From Luteimonas colneyensis (GTDB lineage: Bacteria > Pseudomonadota > Gammaproteobacteria > Xanthomonadales > Xanthomonadaceae), in contig NZ_JACSQJ010000006.1 in assembly GCF_014836665.1 (NCBI RefSeq), positions 1 through 64,000 on the forward strand: a DNA stretch of 64,000 bases, written 5' to 3'. Below the pieces are notes generated by a model. It was not told the DNA's origin. It did not search any database and worked only from the letters and a program-made list of their open reading frames with translations. A program made the position numbers and the translations under genes. Position 1 is the first letter of the stretch. Every line of letters begins with the position of its first letter. Positions 43,961 to 51,770 of the stretch are shown here, in pieces.

Positions 43961-46789
43961 ATGAGCGTGGGAAAGCAGGGTTTTCGAGCGGATATCCAGG
44001 GGATGCGCGCCATTGCCGTCGGCCTGGTGCTCCTCTATCACGTCTGGCCCGCGTTCGTTCCTGGCGGGTACGTGGGGGTCGATGTCTTCTTCGTGATCTC
44101 CGGGTTCCTGATCACCTCCCTGCTGCTCAGGGAGGTCGAGCGGACGGGCACGATCCAGCTGCTGGATTTCTACGTGCGTCGCGCACGGCGCCTGCTGCCC
44201 GCTGCGCTGTCGGTGCTGGTGGTCTCGTTCCTGGCGTTCTCGCTGCTGCTGCCCGAGCTGATCTGGAAGCCGCTGCGGATCGAGTTCGCCGCGGCGGCGG
44301 TCTACCTCGAGAACTGGGTCCTCGCGTCGAAGTCGGTGGACTACCTGGCTGCCGACGGCGTGGCCAGCCCGGTGCAGCACTACTGGTCCCTGTCGATCGA
44401 GGAACAGTTCTACATCGCCTGGCCGTTCCTGATCCTGCTGGCGGTCCGGTGGCGGAAGGCCGGCAGCATCCGGAGAACGCTCTCGGTCGCTTTCGGCCTT
44501 GTCGTGGCCGTTTCGCTGGGGTGCGCGCTCCAAGCCGGATACGCGGGTGATCCGTCCGCGTACTTCACGACCCATACCCGGGTGTGGCAGCTGGCCGCGG
44601 GTGGAATGATCGCGCTGTGGCCCGGCCTCCGCCTCGGGGCGGCGGAGTTGCTGCTGGGCCTGCTCCTGATTCTCTTCGCGGCCTTGTCCTTCTCGGGCGA
44701 CACGGTCTATCCCGGCGCGGCCGCCCTGGCGCCGACGCTGGGCGCCGCGCTGGCGATCATGGGTGGCAGGGCGTTCCCGGAGTCGTTCACGACCCGATGG
44801 CTGGGGTCGCGACCGGCCACCTGGCTGGGGGACATCTCCTATTCGCTGTACCTGTGGCACTGGCCGGTGATCATGTTGGCCAGGCACCTCGGGGGGGAGG
44901 ATGCCGTCGGGCCGATGGCCGGTATCGCGGTTGTCCTGGTCTCGCTGCTCCTCGCCGAACTCTCCAGGCGCTTCATCGAAGACAGGTTCCGGCATGCGGC
45001 AACGGGGCGACGGCCGCTCGTCCTGGGCAGGTATGCACTGGCCTCGCTGGCGTTCGCGACGGCAGCCGTCCTGGTTGGCGGCCCCACGGCTCCCCAGGGG
45101 CCGGCTGGCCTGGCATCCGAAGCGACGCACCCGGGAGCGCTTGCCTGGTACGGGGAAGGGCGGCAGCCCGTTCCGGACGTTCCATTCGTGCCGGCACTGG
45201 CGGCCGTACCGCGGGATGTTGCCGCTGCCTACGGACAGGGCTGCATCCAGAATGGGGGAGGCAGCGAGGTCAAGGTCTGCTCCTATGGGAATCGGACTGC
45301 AGGCACCCGGGTCGCAGTCGTCGGAGATTCGCATGCGGTGCATTGGCTGCCGGCCTTCGAGGCTCTTGCGGAGACCCACGATCTCTACATCGAAGGATTG
45401 ACCAAGACCTCGTGCTCGCCATCGGGCCTGGAAGTGTCGGCCATGACATCCGAGCGCCCGTACACCTCCTGTGTGCGCTGGACCGACAACGTGGTCGACT
45501 ACGTCCGCAAGGGGGATTTCGACTATGTGATCCTGAGCCAGTCTCCCAAGCACCGCCTGTACGAGCTTCGTGACCAGCCGCCGGAGCGTAGCGCGGGGGC
45601 GCTTGCCAGGGGGCTGTTCGATACCTGGCATCCCGTCGCCAGGGACGGCACGCCCATCCGCATCATCCGGCCCACGCCGTGGCAGCCCACCGTGGTTCCG
45701 AACTGCGCATCCACGGCCGCTGCACCTTTCCGCGAATGCACGGACGATGCCGATGCAGCGCTCGGAGAGGACGCCATGGTGCGGTTGGCCTCGATGTCGG
45801 GCTTCCCTTTGCTGGACTTCACCGACCTGCTGTGTCGCGATGGGGCGTGCCCCGCGGTCGTCGGAAACGTGTTTGTCTATCGTGATGCACACCACCTGAC
45901 GGGCACGTTCGCGCAAACGCTCGCACAGCCGCTGTACGACCGACTGGGGCTGGACGTGGCCCGTGTGTCTGTTGCCGCGCCCAGCTTCGGGTTTTCCCCG
46001 GACCCCTTCAATGCAGCGGCGGACAGGCCGCGGTTCCTGTCCGAGGGCTGCGTGCGCTCCTCAAGGGTGGAGTCCGTCAAGACGTGCGAGTTCGGTCCCG
46101 AAGACGGAACGCATGTCGCGGTCGTCGGGGATGCGACGGGCGCCAACTACATGCCCGCCTTCGAGTTGCTGGCCGAGAGGCTTGGATTGCGGGTGGTGAC
46201 GTACTTCAAGGACAGCTGCCTGTTCGGTGCGGAAGACATCCATCACCGGGTATTGAAGGCGACGTATTCCGGCTGTTCGCGATGGTCGCGGGAGGTCAAG
46301 GCGATCCTGGAGGAGAAGCCGCCGGCCGCGATCTTCATCACGCAGTCACCGATGTACCGTCGTCGGGCGGGCGAGCTTCCCGGTGATGCCGGGCAGGCGC
46401 TTGGTCGTGGCGTCGCCGCCTATACGGACGGCCTGCACGCGCGGGGCGTGAAGATACTTGGCATCACCGGGGCACCCTGGTTCGAGGTGGATGTTCCCCG
46501 CTGCGTCCGGGATCATGGCATCGAGGATTGCGGCAGGCCGGTGGACCAGGTCGTGCCGCTGGGCCCCGTGGACCATCTGGTCAGGGCCGGGCGGGCCCGG
46601 GGGATCAGCGTCAGCGACGTCTTCTGTCCCGAGGGGTGGTGCGCGCCCGTCCAGGACAAGGTGCTCGTGTACCGGGACAGCAACCAGCCGACCGCGACGT
46701 TCATGGACCTGGTGGGCGAGAAGCTGTCCCGGTCGCTCGAGCAGGCCTTGAACTCCGATGATTCTGTCAGCAGGGAAGAGCATGGTTAA
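43961..46789 (+). CDS. Acyltransferase-3 protein (OafA-like) fused to two SGNH domains
   Basis: 942 residues. Residues about 1-350 are the AT3 membrane domain with ten spans: GFRADIQGMRAIAVGLVLLYHVWPAFVPGGYVGVDVFFVISGFLI and FYVRRARRLLPAALSVL. A first SGNH domain follows with VAVVGDSHAVHWLPAFEAL (Ser457) and YRDAHHLT (Asp642, His645), all intact. A second copy follows with VAVVGDATGANYMPAFELL (Ala725 in place of Ser) and YRDSNQPT (Asp906, Gln909 in place of His), so it lacks the catalytic Ser and His. AT3-SGNH proteins O-acylate periplasmic glycans. The repeat is unusual for the family. It overlaps the next gene by 8 bp. Confidence 0.9.
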   Translation: MSVGKQGFRADIQGMRAIAVGLVLLYHVWPAFVPGGYVGVDVFFVISGFLITSLLLREVERTGTIQLLDFYVRRARRLLPAALSVLVVSFLAFSLLLPELIWKPLRIEFAAAAVYLENWVLASKSVDYLAADGVASPVQHYWSLSIEEQFYIAWPFLILLAVRWRKAGSIRRTLSVAFGLVVAVSLGCALQAGYAGDPSAYFTTHTRVWQLAAGGMIALWPGLRLGAAELLLGLLLILFAALSFSGDTVYPGAAALAPTLGAALAIMGGRAFPESFTTRWLGSRPATWLGDISYSLYLWHWPVIMLARHLGGEDAVGPMAGIAVVLVSLLLAELSRRFIEDRFRHAATGRRPLVLGRYALASLAFATAAVLVGGPTAPQGPAGLASEATHPGALAWYGEGRQPVPDVPFVPALAAVPRDVAAAYGQGCIQNGGGSEVKVCSYGNRTAGTRVAVVGDSHAVHWLPAFEALAETHDLYIEGLTKTSCSPSGLEVSAMTSERPYTSCVRWTDNVVDYVRKGDFDYVILSQSPKHRLYELRDQPPERSAGALARGLFDTWHPVARDGTPIRIIRPTPWQPTVVPNCASTAAAPFRECTDDADAALGEDAMVRLASMSGFPLLDFTDLLCRDGACPAVVGNVFVYRDAHHLTGTFAQTLAQPLYDRLGLDVARVSVAAPSFGFSPDPFNAAADRPRFLSEGCVRSSRVESVKTCEFGPEDGTHVAVVGDATGANYMPAFELLAERLGLRVVTYFKDSCLFGAEDIHHRVLKATYSGCSRWSREVKAILEEKPPAAIFITQSPMYRRRAGELPGDAGQALGRGVAAYTDGLHARGVKILGITGAPWFEVDVPRCVRDHGIEDCGRPVDQVVPLGPVDHLVRAGRARGISVSDVFCPEGWCAPVQDKVLVYRDSNQPTATFMDLVGEKLSRSLEQALNSDDSVSREEHG

Positions 46790-48251
46790 GTTGGTGATCT
46801 GGGATCTGGACGATACGCTCTGGGCGGGAACGCTTGCGGAAGGCGACGCCGTGGAACCGCATGGCGACCGCGTCGCTGCGATCCGCGAGCTGAACCGCCG
46901 CGGCGTCGTGAATGCGATCTGCTCCAAGAACGATCCCGAAGTGGCGAAGGCCAAGCTGGTCGAGCTCGGGCTGTGGGACGACTTCGTGTTTCCGGTCATC
47001 AGGTTCCTCCCCAAGGGGGAGCTGGTCAGGCAGCTCCTGCAGGACATGCAGCTGAGGGCACCGGATGTCGCCTTCATCGACGACAACCCGGTGAATCTCG
47101 GCGAAGTCGCGCACTTCAACCCGGGAATCCGCGTCATCGATGCCAGGGAGGACGCGTGCGACGCGTTCCTTCGCGAACTGGTCGAATCCCTGCAGGGCGT
47201 GAACAAGTCGCGCGTCGAGCAGTACCGGATGCTGGAGCGCAAGATCGGCGACCGGGAGGCGAGTGCGGGCAGCAACGAGGAGTTCCTCGCGTCGTGCGGG
47301 ATCCGGATGGCGCTCGTGCGAAGGACCGACAACCTTGCGTTCGCCTCCCGGATCGAGGAGCTGGTCAATCGCACGAACCAGCTGAACTTCACCAGGTCGC
47401 GGGTCGCGGCCGGGAGCATCCCCGAGTACGTGATCGACGTTGCAAGCAATGAAACGTACTCGGTGTTCGTCTGGGACCGGTACGGCGACTATGGCCTGGT
47501 GGGATTCGCGGCGGTGGAGAGGAAGGTGCTTCTGAAGCATTTCCTCTTCTCCTGCAGGACCATGAACATGGGCGTTGAAAATGCCGTCGCCTTCGTGCTC
47601 AGCAAGACCTTCCGCGGGATGAAGCTGCCGGTGGACGCGAAGATGCCGCCCTGGATCACGCTGGTGCAGCCGGAGGACGAGGAATTCAAGAGCGTCCTGG
47701 CACGGCTCGGAGTGGAGGATGGCGAACCGCGGGTGCGGGTCATGGCCAACTGCCAGTCCGGGGCGATCGCGCACTACATGGCGACGCCCGGCACCCGGTT
47801 CGACAACTGGCCGAGGGTGTTCAAGCTCGAAGACGTGCTGGCGGGCAACCTGCCCTGCGAAGCCAGGATGCTCGTGTACGGTGCATTCAACGACTACGAC
47901 CACCGCTACTGGACCGCCCCGCCAAGCCAGCAGACGTTCGAGGATGCATGCCTCGCGCTTGCCAGGCACGTCGAGAGCCGGGACGGCATGCTGGCGGTGA
48001 TCCTGCCGCCGGAAGTATTCGAGGACGAGCGGCCCAAGCAGGGGGTCACGCAGGCCCGGTTCGCGGCCTTGAACCGGATCTGGAGGCGGGTTGCGGATCG
48101 CCATGCGTCCGTCAGGCTGGTGGACCTGAGTGATGCGCGGTACGGATGCGCGACCGCCGATCCACGCCATTTCGATCGCGACTGCCTGATGCGGATAGGC
48201 ATGGAGTGCAGGGCGCTGGTCGACGCGGCGGACAGCCCGGCCGGCCCCTGA
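46782..48251 (+). CDS. FkbH-like HAD-IIIC protein with C-terminal WcbI/SGNH-like domain
   Basis: 489 residues. The N-terminal HAD-IIIC domain has VIWDLDDTLWAGTLAEGD, AICSKNDPE and VAFIDDNPVNLGEVAHF. A GNAT-like middle follows (NRTNQLNFTRSRV, VFVWDRYGDYGLVGF). This is the FkbH pattern, known from loading glyceryl groups onto carrier proteins and also found in glycan loci. From about residue 318 there is a separate domain with VMANCQSGAIAHYM; the NCQ motif recalls WcbI-type putative acyltransferases. No acyl carrier protein is seen in the window. The start at 46782 has GGGAAGAG before it. Confidence 0.82.
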   Translation: MVKLVIWDLDDTLWAGTLAEGDAVEPHGDRVAAIRELNRRGVVNAICSKNDPEVAKAKLVELGLWDDFVFPVIRFLPKGELVRQLLQDMQLRAPDVAFIDDNPVNLGEVAHFNPGIRVIDAREDACDAFLRELVESLQGVNKSRVEQYRMLERKIGDREASAGSNEEFLASCGIRMALVRRTDNLAFASRIEELVNRTNQLNFTRSRVAAGSIPEYVIDVASNETYSVFVWDRYGDYGLVGFAAVERKVLLKHFLFSCRTMNMGVENAVAFVLSKTFRGMKLPVDAKMPPWITLVQPEDEEFKSVLARLGVEDGEPRVRVMANCQSGAIAHYMATPGTRFDNWPRVFKLEDVLAGNLPCEARMLVYGAFNDYDHRYWTAPPSQQTFEDACLALARHVESRDGMLAVILPPEVFEDERPKQGVTQARFAALNRIWRRVADRHASVRLVDLSDARYGCATADPRHFDRDCLMRIGMECRALVDAADSPAGP

Positions 48252-48263
48252 CCGGGGCGATCC

Positions 48264-49382
48264 TCAGAAGTCCGCGACCAGGGCAGCGATGCGACGCGCC
48301 GCGGTCCCGTCGCCATATGGCGATGATTGGAGGCCGCCTGCCGGGAAGCCGCGGTCGAGGACCTCATTGGCGCTCCCGACGATCCGTTCGACCTCCGTCC
48401 CGACCAGCTTGACCGTCCCCTGCTCCAGGGCTTCGGTGCGCTCGGTGGTATCCCGGGTGACCAGCACCGGCTTGCCCAGTGCCGGTGCCTCCTCCTGGAT
48501 GCCTCCCGAATCCGTGATGACCAGGGACGCGCGCCGCATGAGCTCGATGAAGGGGAGGTATTCCTGGGGTGGCAGCAGGTGGATGCGTGGGTGCGTGCCC
48601 AGGAGTGCGGTCACGGGCCCGCGGACTGCAGGGTTCAGGTGGACGGGGTAGACGATCTGCACATCCTGGCGCTCCGCCAGCGCCAGCAGCGCCTTGCAGA
48701 CCTGCCGGAGTCCGTGCCCGAAACTCTCGCGCCTGTGGCCCGTCACAAGCACCAGCCGCGAAGACGGGGCGAGCCAGTCGAATTGCCTGGCCAGCGCGGC
48801 CTGGAGGGCAGGGCTCGCCGCGATGCGGGCGTTGGCGTCGAGTACGGCGTCGATCACCGTGTTGCCGGTCACGTGGATGCGGCCGGGATCGATGCCTTCC
48901 GCAAGGAGGTTTCCGGCGGCACGGCTGGTAGGGCAGAAGTGGATGTCCGCGAATGGCGCGACCAGGCGTCTGTTGCCTTCCTCGGGCCAGGGGGCGCGGA
49001 GATCGCCCGTCCTCAACCCGGCCTCGACGTGGCCGACGGGGATCCGGTTGTGGAATCCCGCAAGTGCGGATGCGGCGGTCGTGGTGGTATCGCCGTGTAC
49101 CAGCAGCATCGCCGGAGCTTCCTGCTGCAGGATCCCGCCTATGCGGCAAAGGACCGTTGCGAACAGCGAATCGAGCGACTGCCCCGGACGCATCACGTCC
49201 AGGTCGTGGTCGGGGCGGATCTCGAAGAGGGACAGCACCTGGTCGAGCATTTCGCGATGCTGTGCGGTCACCGCGACGATCGGGTGGATGGCGTCGTGCT
49301 GCTGGAGGGCACGGACCACCGGGGCCATCTTGATGGCTTCGGGGCGCGTGCCGAACACCAGGAGTACTTTTTTCCTGGTCAA
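48264..49382 (-). CDS. wecB: UDP-N-acetylglucosamine 2-epimerase (non-hydrolysing)
   Basis: 372 residues, standard length. VLLVFGTRPEAIKMAPVV, VHGDTTTTAASALAGFHNRIPVGHVEAGLRTGD, VTGHRRESFG, and ITDSGGIQEEAPALGKPVLVTRDTTERTEALEQGTVKLVG are all present, covering the allosteric UDP-GlcNAc site and the catalytic region. It makes UDP-ManNAc for surface glycan. It is the only enzyme for nucleotide-sugar supply in the locus. It faces away from the second exporter with a 152-bp divergent region, and tail-to-tail with the FkbH-like gene. Confidence 0.97.
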   Translation of the reverse strand: MTRKKVLLVFGTRPEAIKMAPVVRALQQHDAIHPIVAVTAQHREMLDQVLSLFEIRPDHDLDVMRPGQSLDSLFATVLCRIGGILQQEAPAMLLVHGDTTTTAASALAGFHNRIPVGHVEAGLRTGDLRAPWPEEGNRRLVAPFADIHFCPTSRAAGNLLAEGIDPGRIHVTGNTVIDAVLDANARIAASPALQAALARQFDWLAPSSRLVLVTGHRRESFGHGLRQVCKALLALAERQDVQIVYPVHLNPAVRGPVTALLGTHPRIHLLPPQEYLPFIELMRRASLVITDSGGIQEEAPALGKPVLVTRDTTERTEALEQGTVKLVGTEVERIVGSANEVLDRGFPAGGLQSSPYGDGTAARRIAALVADF

Positions 49383-49534
49383 GGCTGGAGTCTGGCCATG
49401 GGCACTGGAGTGGGGCGGCGGAAAGCGATGATTCTAGCGGGCGCGGAGTCGCCCTGCGAATCGCCCGGGCCGCTGGCCGCCGGTTGGCCGCTGCTACACT
49501 TCGCCGGATCACGACGACTTCTGGAGGCCTGAAC

Positions 49535-50386
49535 ATGGTGGACCGCGGGCCGCTGTTGGCCTCCAGCGCGCCGGGGCAGCTGATGCGTTCGCGCAATCCG
49601 TTCGCGGCCTTCGGCCGACACCGGAACCTGACCCGGGAGCTGGTCCGCAACGAGATCCTCGGACGCTACCGCGGCGCGAGCTTCGGCATGCTGTGGTCGT
49701 TGCTGAGCCCGTTCCTGATGCTGGTGGTCTACACGGTCGCCTTCGGCAGCATCCTGAAGGGACGTTGGCCGCAGGCTGGCGACACGCACGCGGAGTTCGG
49801 CCTGGTGATCTTCGTGGGCATCTTCGTGCACGGCTTCTTCGCTGAATGCTTCACGCGTTCGCCGAGGCTGATGCTGGAGAACGCCAACTACGTCAAACGC
49901 GTGGTGTTCCCGCTCGACATCCTGCCTTGGACCATGGCGCTGTCGGCACTGTTCCACCTGGCGATGAACGTGCTGGTGTTCTGCCTGCTCAGCTTCTTCG
50001 TATACCGCCAGCTGTCGCCCTTGGTGCTGCTGCTGCCGTTGGTGCTGGCGCCCCTTGCAATGCTCACCGTGGCCGTGTGCTGGGTCACGTCGTCGCTGGG
50101 CGTCTACCTGCGCGACATCGCCCAGGTGACGCCGGTGGTGGCGACGGCGATGTTCTTCCTGTCGTCCGCCATCGTGCCCGTGCAGGCGGTGCCTGAACGC
50201 TACCAGCTGCTGTTCCAGCTCAACCCGCTCACCTTCTTCATCGACCAGGCGCGCAACGTCGCGCTGTGGGGGCGGCAGCCGGACTGGTCGGCGCTGGGCC
50301 TGTTCGCTCTCGCAGGCCTTGTCGCGATGTTCGCGGCGCATGCGTGGTTCCAGCGCACCAGTCGGGGATTCGCCGATGTCCTCTGA
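49535..50386 (+). CDS. wzm: Polysaccharide ABC transporter permease (Wzm, second exporter)
   Basis: 283 residues from MVDRGPLLASSAPG, chosen over an upstream ATG (49484) because CTGGAGG lies at the right distance. About six membrane helices follow: LVRNEILGRYRGASFGMLWSLLSPFLMLVVYTVAFGSIL, then MLENANYVKRVVFPLDILPW and NPLTFFIDQARNVALWG, as in O-antigen exporters. Quite different in sequence from the first permease. TACACT at 49495-49500 is a possible -10. It overlaps the ATPase gene by 11 bp. Confidence 0.93.
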   Translation: MVDRGPLLASSAPGQLMRSRNPFAAFGRHRNLTRELVRNEILGRYRGASFGMLWSLLSPFLMLVVYTVAFGSILKGRWPQAGDTHAEFGLVIFVGIFVHGFFAECFTRSPRLMLENANYVKRVVFPLDILPWTMALSALFHLAMNVLVFCLLSFFVYRQLSPLVLLLPLVLAPLAMLTVAVCWVTSSLGVYLRDIAQVTPVVATAMFFLSSAIVPVQAVPERYQLLFQLNPLTFFIDQARNVALWGRQPDWSALGLFALAGLVAMFAAHAWFQRTSRGFADVL

Positions 50387-51770
50387 GCCCGCGATCCGCG
50401 TCAGTGGAGTGTCCAAGTCCTATCCCGTGTTCGACCGTCCGCACGAACGGCTGCTGCAGCTGGTGGTCCCGGGGACGCGCAGGGCCGCGGACTTCCAGGC
50501 GCTCAGCAACATCAGCTTCGACGTACGCCGGGGCGAGGCCGTCGGCATCGTCGGGCGCAACGGGTCCGGGAAATCGACGCTGCTGCAGGTCGTCTGCGGC
50601 ACGCTGCAACCCAGCGCCGGCACGGTCGAGGTGCGTGGACGCGTGGCAGCCCTCCTGGAGCTTGGCGCCGGGTTCAACGTGGAGTTCACCGGCCGCGAGA
50701 ACGTCTTCCTCAACGGCAGCATCCTCGGCCTCACCCGGAGCGAGATCGAGGCCCGGCTGGATGACATCCTGGCGTTCGCGGAAATCGGCGAGCACATCGA
50801 CCAGCCGGTCAAGACCTATTCCAGCGGCATGTTCGTGCGCCTCGCGTTCGCGGTCGCGGCGCATTCCGATCCGGAGGTGCTGATCGTCGACGAGGCCCTC
50901 GCGGTGGGCGACGTCTATTTCCAGCGCAAGTGCTACCGACGCATCGAGCAATTGCGCGAGCGCGGCTGCACCCTGCTGCTGGTGACCCATTCCACCGGGC
51001 TGCTCGTCCAGCTCTGCGACCGCGCGATCCTGCTGGAAGAGGGCCGGATGCTGTTCGATGGCGATTGCGGCCAGGCGGTGCGCGAGTACATGAAGTGCCT
51101 GTTCGGCACGCACGGGCCGGACGGTATGGATGCCGCGGCAGCGGTGGACGCCCGCCTGGTCGCGGGCCAACCCGCGGATTCCGGCCACGATGCGCCCGGT
51201 GCCGCGAAGGACGACCTGCTCCCCGCCGGGGACCCGAGGGCCCAGCTGCTGGCGGGGGGCAGCCGCGACCTGTTCGCGACGCGCGCCGGCTACAACCGCG
51301 CCGAAACGCGCCTGGGCGACGGCCGCGCACTGCTGGCCGATTTCATGATCGTCTCCGGGTCCGAGACCGGCCCGGTGCTCGCGCCGGGTGCGCCGTTCAC
51401 TGTCCATGCGCGCTATGTGTTCCGGGCCGCGGTCGACCGCCTGGTGTTCGGCATGCACGTGCGCACCGTCGACGGCCTGCAGGTCTACAGCAGCAACACG
51501 ATCATGGCGGCGCAGGGGCTGTACGCCTGCGACGCGGGCCAGGTCCTGGTCGTGGCCTTCGACATGCGGTGCGTCCTGCTCCCGGGGCAGTACTTCCTCG
51601 GGATGGGCGTTTCGCGTTACGTGGAAGGTGGGGGCGAGATCGTCGCCCTCGACCGCCGCGTCGACGGCGTGATCCTGACCGTGCTCGGCGACCAGGCCCG
51701 CGCCAGCGGCTATGTCGACCTGGCCTGTGATATCCGCGTCGATCCCGGTGCCAGGATGGAGCAGGCATGA
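50376..51770 (+). CDS. wzt: O-antigen ABC transporter ATPase with C-terminal glycan-binding domain (Wzt)
   Basis: 464 residues. The ABC domain has [61 protein letters not shown] and VTHSTGLL. After a linker, residues about 320-464 form a beta-rich domain ([43 protein letters not shown]) of the Wzt_C type. In E. coli O8/O9a that domain reads the chain-end cap before export. Its presence implies a terminally modified glycan; the methyltransferase at 42613 is a candidate source of the cap. ATGA links it to the next gene. Confidence 0.94.
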   Translation: MSSEPAIRVSGVSKSYPVFDRPHERLLQLVVPGTRRAADFQALSNISFDVRRGEAVGIVGRNGSGKSTLLQVVCGTLQPSAGTVEVRGRVAALLELGAGFNVEFTGRENVFLNGSILGLTRSEIEARLDDILAFAEIGEHIDQPVKTYSSGMFVRLAFAVAAHSDPEVLIVDEALAVGDVYFQRKCYRRIEQLRERGCTLLLVTHSTGLLVQLCDRAILLEEGRMLFDGDCGQAVREYMKCLFGTHGPDGMDAAAAVDARLVAGQPADSGHDAPGAAKDDLLPAGDPRAQLLAGGSRDLFATRAGYNRAETRLGDGRALLADFMIVSGSETGPVLAPGAPFTVHARYVFRAAVDRLVFGMHVRTVDGLQVYSSNTIMAAQGLYACDAGQVLVVAFDMRCVLLPGQYFLGMGVSRYVEGGGEIVALDRRVDGVILTVLGDQARASGYVDLACDIRVDPGARMEQA

